From assembly GCA_016722465.1 (NCBI GenBank), contig JADKJC010000001.1, forward strand, positions 1,742,007-1,806,006: a stretch of 64,000 bases of DNA, in the 5' to 3' direction. The stretch is from Chitinophagaceae bacterium (GTDB lineage Bacteria; Bacteroidota; Bacteroidia; Chitinophagales; Chitinophagaceae). This document shows, piece by piece, positions 53,399-61,993 of this stretch. The notes beneath the pieces were generated by a model. The model had not been told where the DNA came from. It saw only the letters and a program-made list of their open reading frames with translations, and did no database searches. The position numbers were made by a program, and so were the translations under genes. Within the stretch, counting starts at the first letter, position 1, and every line of letters starts with the position of its first letter.

Positions 53399-54771
53399 AT
53401 GATACAGGTTCAGCAATTAAACAGCATGCGGAGCTTCTTCAACAGTGGCGCCACTAAGTCATACGCTTCCAGGAAAGAACAGCTCAAAAAACTAAAGCAA
53501 TCTGTTCTGGATCATGAGGAAGCACTGTATGATGCTTTATATACTGATCTCAAAAAAAGCAAGGAAGAGGTTTGGGTTACCGAAACAGGGATGGTGATTG
53601 CCGAGATCAATGAAGCCATCCGCCATCTTAAAAGCTGGATGGCTGAAGAAAGGGTTAGCACCAACCTGCTGAATATGCCATCTTCCAGTCATATTCTGAA
53701 AGAACCATTGGGAGTGGTGCTGATCATTGGCCCATGGAACTACCCTTTTCAACTGCTTATCAATCCTCTGATCGGGGCAATTGCAGCCGGCAATTGTGTG
53801 GTATTAAAGCCAAGTGAATTTGCCCCTGCCACAGCATCCGTGATGAAAAAAATAGTAGAGACAACTTTTGCGCCTGAATATATTTTGTATGCAGAAGGAG
53901 ACGGTGTAACCGTGGTGCCCGAGATGATGAACAATTTTACATTTGACCATGTTTTTTATACAGGCAGCACTGCAGTTGGGAAGATCATTTATAAAATGGC
54001 GGCAGAAAAACTGGTACCGGTAACACTGGAACTGGGTGGTAAAAGCCCCTGCATTGTAGAAAGCGATGCTAATATTAAAGTGGCCGCCAGGCGGATTGCC
54101 ATGACCAAATTCAGCAATGCCGGTCAAATGTGTGTGGCGCCGGATTATGTACTGGTACAGCAATCAAAAAAGGAAGCACTTGTTGCTGAGTTGAAAAAAG
54201 TAATTGTTGAATTTTTTGGCGTGGATGCTTCAACCAGTTATAACTATGGAAAAATAATTAACGAAAAACAATTTAACCGCATTGCTGCTTATCTGCAGGA
54301 TGGCAAGGTGGTTCATGGAGGAAAAATAAATAAAGACAGTTTGTATATAGAGCCCACATTGCTGGATGATGTGCGGCTAACAGCCCCGGTAATGAAGGAT
54401 GAAATATTTGGTCCCATACTTCCGGTGATTGGCTTTACAACCATGGAAGAAGCGATCAAAATAATTGAGCAAAATAAAAACCCGTTGGCATTTTATGTGT
54501 TTACATCCAGCAACATCAGGGAAAAAGACTGGATGAACAAGGTAGCTTTTGGCGGTGGCTGTATCAACAATGCAAGCTGGCATCTCACCAATCACAACCT
54601 GCCTTTTGGCGGCAGGGGTTTTAGTGGTACCGGGCAATATCATGGCAAAGCATCTTTCGATACCTTCTCTCACAAAAAGCTGTGATGAAAACGCCGACCT
54701 GGTTTGATCCTGCTATAAAATATCCACCGTTTAAAGGCAAGCTGAAGCTGTTTAAATGGGTGATAAAATGA
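53399..54771 (+). CDS. NAD(P)-dependent aldehyde dehydrogenase (class 3 type) with 3' frameshift
   Basis: From ATG at 53399 (a TTG at 53387 is open). ALDH signatures: VVLIIGPWNYPFQLLINPLIGAIAAGNCVVLKPSE, HVFYTGSTAVGKIIYKMAAEKLVPVTLELGGKSP (Glu), FSNAGQMCVAPDYVLVQ (Cys nucleophile), EIFGPILPVI and LPFGGRGFSGTGQYHGKASFDTFSHKK. The frame then stops at TGA 54683-54685. A one-base gain in the A-run 54674-54678 restores MKTPTWFDPAIKYPPFKGK, the usual class 3 ending, and reads to TGA 54769-54771, overlapping the ATG of the next gene as ATGA. The lesion therefore looks like a lost A. Class 3 enzymes oxidise long-chain or aromatic aldehydes. Confidence 0.88.
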
Positions 54772-55451
54772 AGAAAGCACTAAAAATATTATTTGGCTTA
54801 TTGCTTCTTTCGGCAGTCTTTATTCTATATGCATTTTATATAACCCGTAACTCCGTAGATATGACACCCCGGCAAAAAATACTAAAAGCAATGTATCCCG
54901 CAGTAATGTGGTTTACCAAACTTACCAAAGCCAATGCTGATATCCTGGAAAACAACAGTGCACAGCCGGCAGTTTCTTTTTATTCCCTGCAGGCCATATC
55001 AATTGATGGAAGCCGCTTTGATCTTGCTTCGTTAAAAGGGAAAAAAATACTGATCGTAAATACGGCATCAGATTGCGGCTATACTGACCAGTTTGATGAC
55101 CTGGAAAAATTATACCGGCAATACAAGGGGAAATTAGAGATCATCGCTTTTCCTGCCAACGATTTTAAAGAACAGGAAAAAGGAAGTAACGATGAGATTG
55201 CCGCCTACTGTAAAAAAAATTATGGTGTTACTTTCCCGATCATGGCAAAAAGTATTGTGATTATTTCTCCGGGACAGAATGCTGTTTTTCAATGGCTCAC
55301 AGAGCCTTCAATGAACGGCTGGAACAGTAAAGCACCCTCCTGGAATTTTTCAAAATACCTTATCAATGAAAAAGGGCAGCTTACCAATTATTTCGGAACC
55401 TCAGTTTCCCCTTTATCAAAAGAAGTAAAAGCTGCGATAGAAAAAAATTAG
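54768..55451 (+). CDS. Membrane-anchored glutathione peroxidase-family protein
   Basis: 227 residues from ATG at 54768. An N-terminal membrane anchor (LKILFGLLLLSAVFILYAFY) and a short stalk precede a GPx domain: FYSLQAISIDGSRFDLASLKGKKILIVNTASDCGYTDQF (peroxidatic Cys), IIAFPANDFKEQEKGS and SWNFSKYLINEKGQL (Trp/Asn). The tetrad Gln (usually in FPCNQF) is Asp here (FPANDF), as in some thiol-dependent GPx. Faces the periplasm if the anchor is inserted as usual. Translationally coupled to the aldehyde dehydrogenase. Confidence 0.83.
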   Translation: MKKALKILFGLLLLSAVFILYAFYITRNSVDMTPRQKILKAMYPAVMWFTKLTKANADILENNSAQPAVSFYSLQAISIDGSRFDLASLKGKKILIVNTASDCGYTDQFDDLEKLYRQYKGKLEIIAFPANDFKEQEKGSNDEIAAYCKKNYGVTFPIMAKSIVIISPGQNAVFQWLTEPSMNGWNSKAPSWNFSKYLINEKGQLTNYFGTSVSPLSKEVKAAIEKN

Positions 55452-56287
55452 ATATTCCGTTCCATTTCGTAAGAATAAATAAAAGGCTGCATTCCTGTTT
55501 GCTGCAGCATTTTTTCTGCAGCAATCGACCCTACATGTACAACCGATAAGTCGTGGTTGTATAAAGCGCTTACATGTGTAAGCAAGGCTGGCATGTATAC
55601 CTGCTCATCAGAAGATGGCGCAACACCAAACAGAGCCACCCTGCCACTGGCAGGATTAAAAATGATAAATGCAGCAGGTATGGTGTTTTCATAAGCTACA
55701 AACAGGCGGTACTGGTGCCATCCCCTTTGAAGTGTATGATTGTTGTATTGCCATGCCGGCTGCCATGCAGCAATTTTGTTGATCCAGTTCCAGTCAGCTT
55801 GCTGTTGCTCTTTTATTTCAATGCCTGCAGCATTTTTTGTGACTGGCCGCCCTTTATAACTATTGATATTCCGGGTAATTTCAAAACCTGCTTTCTGGTA
55901 AGTTTTTATTGCCTGCGTATTTTGTTTGAATACTTCCAGTACAGATCTTTCAACAGTATTTTTTCTTAATTGATCGATGCAATATTCATACAAAGAAAAA
56001 GATAATCCCCTGCCACGGTATTGCGGCAATATTCCGGTGCCTGCATTGTAAGCGGTCTTAATTCCATCAATGCTATCTATTCCATTTAAGATAAATCCTG
56101 CCAGTTCATCATTTTCAAAAACGCCAAATGATAATGAAAGATCAATGGCTTCTGTTGCAATTTTATTTTCAAACTGTTCTGCACTTAAATTAAAGGGGAT
56201 GAAATAATCTTTAAATGATTCATTGAAGCAATTGCGGATTGCTTCTGAACTGCTGTTGTTGAGTGAATGAAATGTGATGGCCATCAT
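55448..56287 (-). CDS. GNAT-fold acetyltransferase
   Basis: 279 residues. The N-terminal GNAT domain (SSEAIRNCFNESFKDYFIPFNLSAEQFENKI, GTGILPQYRGRGLSFSLYEYCIDQLR with the CoA loop, VLEVFKQNTQAIKTYQKAGFEITRNINSY) is followed by a second, more diverged GNAT-like half (AFIIFNPASGRVALFGVAPSSDEQVYMPALL). The start abuts the stop of the upstream gene, so the two are probably one unit. Substrate unknown. Confidence 0.75.
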   Translation of the reverse strand: MMAITFHSLNNSSSEAIRNCFNESFKDYFIPFNLSAEQFENKIATEAIDLSLSFGVFENDELAGFILNGIDSIDGIKTAYNAGTGILPQYRGRGLSFSLYEYCIDQLRKNTVERSVLEVFKQNTQAIKTYQKAGFEITRNINSYKGRPVTKNAAGIEIKEQQQADWNWINKIAAWQPAWQYNNHTLQRGWHQYRLFVAYENTIPAAFIIFNPASGRVALFGVAPSSDEQVYMPALLTHVSALYNHDLSVVHVGSIAAEKMLQQTGMQPFIYSYEMERNI

Positions 56288-56980
56288 TTATTTTTTTGGA
56301 ATTTGCTGTACCCCGCTGCTTTCCGGTGTCAATGCAACATCGGTACTCCTGTCGGCCCGCCATGCCCAAAATACCAATAACCATTGCAAAAAGGCCACGA
56401 TCACAACAGGGGTTACAGATGGTGGTGGTGGACCAAAAACATTCAGGATATGGGTAATCAGCAAAAAGATGATCAACGCCCAAAAACCAATCCCTGCTTT
56501 TTTATTGCTGGCCCTTGCAGACTGTACATACAGGTAAATGCCGGCGCCGAAAAATAGCAATTCGATCGCCAGTTCCAGGTATTTATAATTCCAGAGTCCA
56601 AGTCCCACTTTGCCGGAAGTAAATGGTGTAATGGGTAAATCCGGGTCATGCACAAGCCAGTCCAGTACCCAATGGCTCAATACCAATACAGCAATCAACA
56701 GTGCTGCTCTAAGGTTTTTCTTTGCAATAAAATAACTGAGCCCAAAGAGAAAAGACCAGGCCAATACCGTAAGCAGGCCGTGTGATACCGGGTAATGTGT
56801 AAAGCTTAATGGAATTGGGGAAGAGGGGTTACTATTCAGTTCCACTTTCTCAATACCGGTAAGTAACAGAATGGGCCACAAAAGATCCAGCCATTGGGCG
56901 GCCATAAAAGTGATACCCAGGGAAAGCCTGTTATCAATTTTTTTTCCAGCCATTGCTGCGGCAAAATGTCCAATAAACAT
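56288..56980 (-). CDS. Membrane protein of the YdjM/DUF457 metal-dependent hydrolase type
   Basis: 230 residues. Polytopic: FIGHFAAAMAGKKIDNRLSLG start, WLDLLWPILLLTGIE, THYPVSHGLLTVLAWSFLFGLSYFIA and LIAVLVLSHWVLDWLVHDPDLPI carry conserved His/Asp residues inside membrane helices, as in YdjM-like proteins. A further two to three helices follow. Catalysis is not shown. Adjacent to the GNAT gene on the same strand. Confidence 0.65.
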   Translation of the reverse strand: MFIGHFAAAMAGKKIDNRLSLGITFMAAQWLDLLWPILLLTGIEKVELNSNPSSPIPLSFTHYPVSHGLLTVLAWSFLFGLSYFIAKKNLRAALLIAVLVLSHWVLDWLVHDPDLPITPFTSGKVGLGLWNYKYLELAIELLFFGAGIYLYVQSARASNKKAGIGFWALIIFLLITHILNVFGPPPPSVTPVVIVAFLQWLLVFWAWRADRSTDVALTPESSGVQQIPKK

Positions 56981-57093
56981 ATTGAAAAGATTTGGTTATT
57001 GAATAAGTATGTATGCAGTAAAATGTGCGTTCTAAATTAGTATAAAAAGTATTTATACCAAATAAAACGCTGCTGCTGATCGCAATAGTAGTT

Positions 57094-57101
57094 TATTTTT
57101 G
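57094..57101 (+). promoter_or_regulatory. Candidate -7 box (TATTTTTG)
   Basis: TAnnTTTG match, 43 bp before the ATG of the PfkB-family kinase. Confidence 0.35.
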
Positions 57102-57144
57102 CAGCTTACTGTAAAGTGGTTTTTTAAACGGTTAACTAAATTAT

Positions 57145-58035
57145 ATGCAACATCATATCGCTGTTATTGGCGGCACTACTTATGATCATATTGTGTACCT
57201 GCCCCAACTGCCACAGCCGGTTCCTCAAACCATCCACCAGGCAGCTTTCAACGAGGCGGTTGGTTCAACAGGTTCCGGGAAAGCGCTGGTGCTTACCAAA
57301 CTGGGGATGAGCAATGTGCTTTATTCAGTGATAGGTAATGATGAATTTGGAAATAAAATAAGAATATACCTGGATGAACAAAAAGTAAACACCTTTTTTG
57401 ATATTGACCCGGCTGGCACAGAAAGACATATCAATATAATGGATGCACAGGGAGGCAGGATATCGATGTTTGTAACGCAATCATCGGAGGTAATTCCACA
57501 TGATATCGCAGCCATCGAAAAAATGCTGGAGCAATCAACAGTAATTGTTTTAAACATCATCGGGTATTGCCGGTACCTGGTTCCTTCCGTTAAAAAATTC
57601 AATAAACCTGTCTGGACTGACCTGCATGATTATGATGGCAGCAATCCATACCACCAGGATTTTATTGAGGCAGCGCAATATATTCATCTTAGTTCAGATA
57701 ACCTGCCGGGCTACAGAACAGTCATGCAGGAATTGATAAATAGTGGCAAAGAACTGGTGATTTGCACCCATGGAAAAGAAGGCGCTACTTTACTTACACG
57801 ATCTGGTGAATGGCTGGAACAGTCAGCCATTAAAAACATGCCGGTTGTTGACAGTAATGGCGCAGGCGATAGTTTCTTCTCCGGCTTTTTATATGCATAC
57901 CTCCATCATTATCCCCTGCAAAAATGTTTGCAATATGGGGCAGTATGCGGAGCGTATGCAGTTACGTCGCTAAGCCTTGTATATGATCTTTTAACGCCCG
58001 CTTTCGTAGAACAGGAAATAGCCAGGATGGTATAA
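57145..58035 (+). CDS. PfkB-family carbohydrate kinase
   Basis: 296 residues. HIAVIGGTTYDHIVYLPQLPQP, AVGSTGSGKALVLTKLGMSNVLYSVIGNDEFGNKI and VVDSNGAGDSFFSGFLYAYL (anion hole, catalytic Asp) give a ribokinase-like sugar or nucleoside kinase. The N-terminal GST-GSGKA differs from classic ribokinase GGKGAN. The substrate is not known. Monocistronic. Confidence 0.84.
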   Translation: MQHHIAVIGGTTYDHIVYLPQLPQPVPQTIHQAAFNEAVGSTGSGKALVLTKLGMSNVLYSVIGNDEFGNKIRIYLDEQKVNTFFDIDPAGTERHINIMDAQGGRISMFVTQSSEVIPHDIAAIEKMLEQSTVIVLNIIGYCRYLVPSVKKFNKPVWTDLHDYDGSNPYHQDFIEAAQYIHLSSDNLPGYRTVMQELINSGKELVICTHGKEGATLLTRSGEWLEQSAIKNMPVVDSNGAGDSFFSGFLYAYLHHYPLQKCLQYGAVCGAYAVTSLSLVYDLLTPAFVEQEIARMV

Positions 58036-58367
58036 AAAATTCAGCAGCACTTGTTATATTCGGAATAATATTGCTGGTTGCTGAGACCAGCAGGCACAGG
58101 CTTTCCACTGCACGGGTATTGAATTAAGCACTTCAATGATCACAAAAAATACCTGTAAAACCTATGAGGTATAAAATAATTTCAGTAGCTTTCCTTCTAT
58201 CTTAATTTCAAGTTATCCCGCTTTAATATTGAGTATTTTAAATGCCATGCCCACATAACAACCGGGTAGGGTTACTCTGTTTTTGAATAAAGCATTGAAC
58301 CTCGTTCCGCATAGTAACGCATTACTTATTGACGGTAATCATTATTAAAAGCAAACTTGAAATTATT
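58036..58367. other. 332-bp gap with no gene
   Basis: No coding or RNA gene could be supported. AT-rich near the ends; a CTGAGA near 58081 was checked and does not belong to a riboswitch. Confidence 0.5.
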
Positions 58368-59285
58368 ATGAAAATCTCCAACCACTGGCTTGTGCCAGAT
58401 TCAACCAGCGAAAAAATCGTGGTCTCAAAAACTGCCAATGCAGGCGATCTTATTGATCCAGACTATGTGGTTATCCATTACACTGCTACGGATACTGCCC
58501 GGCCGGCAATTGACTGGTTCATGAATACCGGCAATAATCCTGACAGGATAGCGGCACATATTGTACTGGATTATGATGGCACCATTACGCAACTGGTTCC
58601 ATTCAACCGGAAAGCAAATCATGCCGGCACCAGTACATGGGATGGAGTGGACTTCTTTAATTCTCATGCCATAGGTATCGAGATCGTAAACCCGGGCTTT
58701 GTTGAAAAAATAAGCAACGGCAGTTTCAGAAGAACCATTGCGCAGGATAAAAGTGGCAACCCGGTATTTAAAACATATCCTGCAACCGAAAGCAGCAGGA
58801 TTGTTAAGGCCAATCATAAACATAAATTCTGGGTAGGCAGGGAAAACAAGAACTGGTTCACTTATCCCGATGCACAGCTTGTTGCTTTATATAAGCTTTG
58901 CAGGTTGCTTTTTGAAACCTATCATCCGGTAACTGCGGTAGGCCATGATGATATTTCACCGGCAAGAAAGCCCGACCCGGGACCGGCATTTCCCTGGGAG
59001 GCTTTTAAAACAAATGTATTTGGTAGTACCAATAAAACCGGAAAAATCTTCATTGTGAATACAGAAGGTTCTAATCTCAGAACATCGTTTTCTACCAGTG
59101 CCCCGGTTATAAAAAAACTGGCACTTGGTTATGAAGTTGGATTGATTGAAACAAACGGGCAATGGTCTAAAGTATATTTGGTAGATAAACAGCAGGATGT
59201 GCTGTTGAAACAGGGCTCCAAACTTAGAAGTATCAAAACAATTGGCTGGATATTCTCAGCCCTGGTTACAGAAAAAGTCAGTTGA
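58368..59285 (+). CDS. N-acetylmuramoyl-L-alanine amidase (Amidase_2) with SH3-like tail
   Basis: About 305 residues from ATG at 58368. The Amidase_2 zinc site has YVVIHYTATDTARPAIDWFM (first His), KANHAGTSTWDGVDFFNSHAIGIEIVNPG (second His, Glu) and TAVGHDDISPARKPDPGPAFPWEAF (third His, Asp). A C-terminal SH3-like domain follows (VNTEGSNLRTSFSTSAPVIKKLALGYEVGLIETNGQWSKVYL). Without an obvious signal peptide, export would need another route. It cuts the amide between MurNAc and the peptide of peptidoglycan. The domain arrangement resembles some phage-type and sporulation-like amidases. Confidence 0.85.
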   Translation: MKISNHWLVPDSTSEKIVVSKTANAGDLIDPDYVVIHYTATDTARPAIDWFMNTGNNPDRIAAHIVLDYDGTITQLVPFNRKANHAGTSTWDGVDFFNSHAIGIEIVNPGFVEKISNGSFRRTIAQDKSGNPVFKTYPATESSRIVKANHKHKFWVGRENKNWFTYPDAQLVALYKLCRLLFETYHPVTAVGHDDISPARKPDPGPAFPWEAFKTNVFGSTNKTGKIFIVNTEGSNLRTSFSTSAPVIKKLALGYEVGLIETNGQWSKVYLVDKQQDVLLKQGSKLRSIKTIGWIFSALVTEKVS

Positions 59286-59427
59286 TTCAGCGGAGTAATT
59301 TTTCAAAAGAGGAAGGTTGAGAATGCGATTGAAACGGGGTCGATTTTTTATTTTATTACTTCGTTTTATAAGTCTATAAGTACTACAAGAAAAATTTCGT
59401 GTTAATAGCAGTCGGGTATTAATACGA

Positions 59428-59457
59428 AAAATGGTCATTTTAAAATGACCATTTTTT
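59428..59457 (-). terminator. Terminator after tRNA-Arg
   Basis: AAAATGGTCATTTTAAAATGACCATTTT palindrome directly past the tRNA 3' end in the minus direction, followed by T-rich sequence. Confidence 0.7.
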
Positions 59458-59464
59458 CAATGAG

Positions 59465-59536
59465 TAGTCCCGACAAGAATCGAACTTGTGTCTAAAGTTT
59501 AGGAAACTTCTATTCTATCCACTGAACTACGGGACC
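59465..59536 (-). tRNA. tRNA-Arg (anticodon CCU)
   Basis: 72-nt cloverleaf read on the minus strand. Acceptor GGUCCCG pairs with CGGGACU (one G-U); D stem GUUC/GAAU; anticodon stem GAAGU/ACUUU with loop UUCCUAA (anticodon CCU, reading AGG codons); T stem ACAAG/CUUGU with loop UUCGAUU. The discriminator is A and the CCA end is not encoded. A terminator hairpin follows. Confidence 0.93.
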
Positions 59537-59745
59537 AGGCTAACTTTGAATTACAAATAAAGAATGCAGAATAGCGGCTGCAAAAGTAAGGAACTACACA
59601 ATAGCAACCAACTGTGATTCCTGTTTAAAATTACCAGCGATAGGGTACCGGAAAACCAACAGGAATTACTTAAAAGTTGATTTGGCGGCAGGCGTACTAA
59701 CAACTGTTAGCTTTTTTATTATCTTTACACTACAAATAAAATCGT

Positions 59746-60710
59746 ATGCTTTTTACAGGATCTCGAAAAATTGTTCCAGGATAAGGTTGATCGGGAAGTA
59801 AAAATTGAACCAAAAGACTGGATGCCCGATGCTTACCGCAAAACCAATATACGGCAGATAAGCCAGCATGCGCACAGCGAAATTGTAGGTATGTTGCCCG
59901 AAGGTAACTGGATCACACGGGCACCATCCTTAAAACGGAAAGCCATTTTGCTGGCCAAAGTGCAGGACGAGGGTGGGCATGGGCTTTACCTGTACAGCGC
60001 CGCAGAAACGCTTGGCATGAGCAGGGATGAAATGATCAACGACCTGCACAGCGGCAAAGCCAAATATTCTTCCATCTTTAATTATCCTGCATTAACATGG
60101 GCAGACATGGGTGCGATCGGGTGGCTGGTGGATGGCGCTGCCATACTGAACCAGGTGATGCTTTGCCGCACCAGTTACGGGCCTTATGCAAGAGCGATGG
60201 TAAGGATCTGTAAAGAAGAAAGTTTTCACCAGCGGCAGGGCTTTGAAACTTTATTGGTTTTATCAAGGGGAACTACTGAACAAAAAGCCATGTGCCAGGA
60301 TGCCATTAACCGCTGGTGGTGGCCAAGCCTGATGATGTTTGGCCCTAGAGATAGTGAAAGTACCAACAGTGACCAGAGTATGAAGTGGAAGATTAAAAGA
60401 AAACGAATGATGAACTGCGGCGGCAGTTTATTGACATGATCGCCGAACAGATAAAAGTGCTGGGTATGAAGCTGCCGGATGATAAACTGCAATGGAATGA
60501 AGCAAGAGGACATTATGATTTTGGTGAGATCAACTGGGATGAATTTTGGGCAGTAGTAAAAGGCAATGGCCCCTGCAATAAACAACGATTGGAAGCAAGA
60601 AGAAAAGCTCATGAAGAGGGACAATGGGTGAGAGAAGCAGCGATGGCTTATGCAGAAAAAAAGAAAGCCTCCCTAAATCCCTCCCAAGTAGGGACTTTAG
60701 AAGAGCATAA
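59746..60710 (+). CDS. paaA: Phenylacetyl-CoA 1,2-epoxidase catalytic subunit PaaA, with at least two frameshifts
   Basis: PaaA is the di-iron oxygenase subunit of the ring 1,2-phenylacetyl-CoA epoxidase complex. The protein reads [76 protein letters not shown] to about nt 60400. It carries the metal Glu and His residues ([17 protein letters not shown]). An ATG at 59746 fits the family start ([14 protein letters not shown]) if one T is removed from the run 59750-59754. A second frame break lies in the A-runs at 60395-60403, where one base is missing; [11 protein letters not shown] and [21 protein letters not shown] follow in the next frame. The 3' end is obscured by a palindromic repeat; the frame of 60436 stays open to a stop at 60780, and a TAA at 60708-60710 lies in a third frame. 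Confidence 0.85.
60665..60699. repeat. Palindromic repeat element at the paaA 3' end
   Basis: AAGCCTCCCTAAATCCCTCC-CAAGTA-GGGACTT, the reverse orientation of the family core. Read in the paaA frame it encodes [12 protein letters not shown]. Confidence 0.7.
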
Positions 60711-60729
60711 AATTTTAAACCTCTTTTAT

Positions 60730-61116
60730 ATGAGCATAGAGATAAAAAATTCTAATACGGCGATATCCCTGAAGAAATAGCAGGAAGTAATCAACCAAAA
60801 AACGCTGAAGTCCCTCCATCGGAGGGATTTAGGAGGCTGGGGGTTGGCCACTTTGGGAAATTTTCATCCGGAGTAAACAGGGATTAGATCACAAGCATGT
60901 TGGCAGCCTGCATGCAGCAGACGCAGCAATGGCCATTGAAAATGCCAGGGACGTGTATACAAGAAGAATGGAAGGCGTTAGTATTTGGGTGGTAGAAAGT
61001 AAATACATTACCGCATCCAACCCGGAAGAAGCAGGCGAATTGTACGAGCCGGCGGTTGATAGATTTACCGGCATCCGACTTTTTATCAATTGCCTGATGA
61101 GGTAAATCACATGTAG
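60730..61116 (+). CDS. paaB: Phenylacetyl-CoA epoxidase subunit PaaB, with three frameshifts and a repeat in its N-terminus
   Basis: PaaB is a small structural subunit of the epoxidase. ATG at 60730 gives [10 protein letters not shown], then after a one-base shift near 60760 the frame [24 protein letters not shown] palindromic repeat (60808-60843) lies in the last part. The family core then begins in another frame ([56 protein letters not shown]), which puts a shift in the G-run 60839-60843. A third shift near 61060-61063 joins to [18 protein letters not shown] and TAG 61114-61116. Sequence loss rather than insertion explains each. Confidence 0.8.
60808..60843. repeat. Palindromic repeat element in the paaB 5' end
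   Basis: AAGTCCCTCC-ATC-GGAGGGATTTAGGAGGC followed by TGGGGG. Family core in forward orientation; with 60665-60699 it forms an inverted pair 108 bp apart. Confidence 0.7.
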
Positions 61117-61148
61117 TCTCCCAAACCCCTTCAAAGGAAGGGCTTAAG
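61115..61148. repeat. Palindromic repeat element at the paaB stop
   Basis: AGTCTCCCAAACCCCTTC-AAA-GGAAGGGCTTAAG, reverse orientation, overlapping the paaB stop TAG. Confidence 0.65.
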
Positions 61149-61177
61149 AGTAAGAAAAATTGAAAAGACTTTACTAT

Positions 61178-61980
61178 ATGCAAGATGCAAATCGTTCAAT
61201 TAATATAGAGAATGTAAAACTGCGGAGTCTTTACAAGTCCCTCCTTTGGAGGGATTCAGGGAGGCTTATATCCTTCATCTGGCAGACAACAGCCTGATAC
61301 TTTCGCATAGAAACAGTGAGTGGTGTGGGCATGGGCCGGTGCTGGAGCAGGATATTGCCATTACCAATATCGCACTCGACCTGATAGGGCAGTCAAGAAA
61401 TTTCTACCAGTATGCAGCCAGTCTTATTGGTGATACCGACGAAGATAAACTGGCAGGCTTGAGACCTGAACGGGAGTTTAAAATCTCTTACTGGTTGAAC
61501 AGCCAAAGGGCGATTAAGCACAAACCATCCTGCGGCAATATTTATTCAGCCAGTTTCAGTACCTGTTGTTTGAACAATTGCAGCATCATCCCGATGATCA
61601 GGTAGCAGGCATTACTGCCAAAGCTTTAAAGGAAATAAAATATCATTTACGCTGGAGTAGCGAGTGGGTGGTACGACTGGGTGATGGCACTGAAGCAAGT
61701 CATCAGCGAATGATAAAAGCGGTGGGAAGAATTGTGGCGTTATACAGGTGAAATGTTCGTGCCTGCAGATTATGAAAAGGAAGCCGGCGTGGATTTTTTA
61801 ACACTGAAAGAAGACTGGAGTAAAAGAGTGCAGGCAGTTTTTGATGAAGCTACTTTACAAGTTCCTGTCAATACATTTATGCAAAACGGCGGTAAGACCG
61901 GTGTACATACAGAATACATGGGTTATATTTTAACAGAACTGCAATACATGCAAAGGGCTTACCACAACTGTGAGTGGTAA
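61178..61980 (+). CDS. paaC: Phenylacetyl-CoA epoxidase subunit PaaC, with several breaks
   Basis: PaaC pairs with PaaA in the epoxidase. An ATG at 61178 (MQDANRSINIENVKLR) precedes a palindromic repeat at 61235-61267 and a frame change; then YILHLADNSLILSHRNSEWCGHGPVLEQDIAITNIALDLIGQSRNFYQYA reads well. A shift lies near 61484 (NLLLVEQPKGD in the new frame), a TAA stands at 61515-61517 in that frame, then AQTILRQYLFSQFQYLLFEQLQHHPDDQ continues. A further shift at the GGG 61724-61726 joins to EELWRYTGEMFVPADYEKEAG and EYMGYILTELQYMQRAYHNCEW, ending at TAA 61978-61980. The full protein would be about 260 residues. Confidence 0.8.
61235..61267. repeat. Palindromic repeat element in the paaC 5' end
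   Basis: AAGTCCCTCC-TTT-GGAGGGATTCAGGGAGGC, the best copy of the family core. It forms an inverted pair with 61115-61148, 86 bp apart. Confidence 0.7.
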
Positions 61981-61993
61981 AGCAAACTCAATC

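Noticed and set aside
58075..58120. CTGAGACCAGCAG near the amidase gene as a TPP-type riboswitch
   Set aside because: Only the short CTGAGA string fits; the rest of the conserved TPP core and pairing are absent, and the next gene has no link to thiamine.
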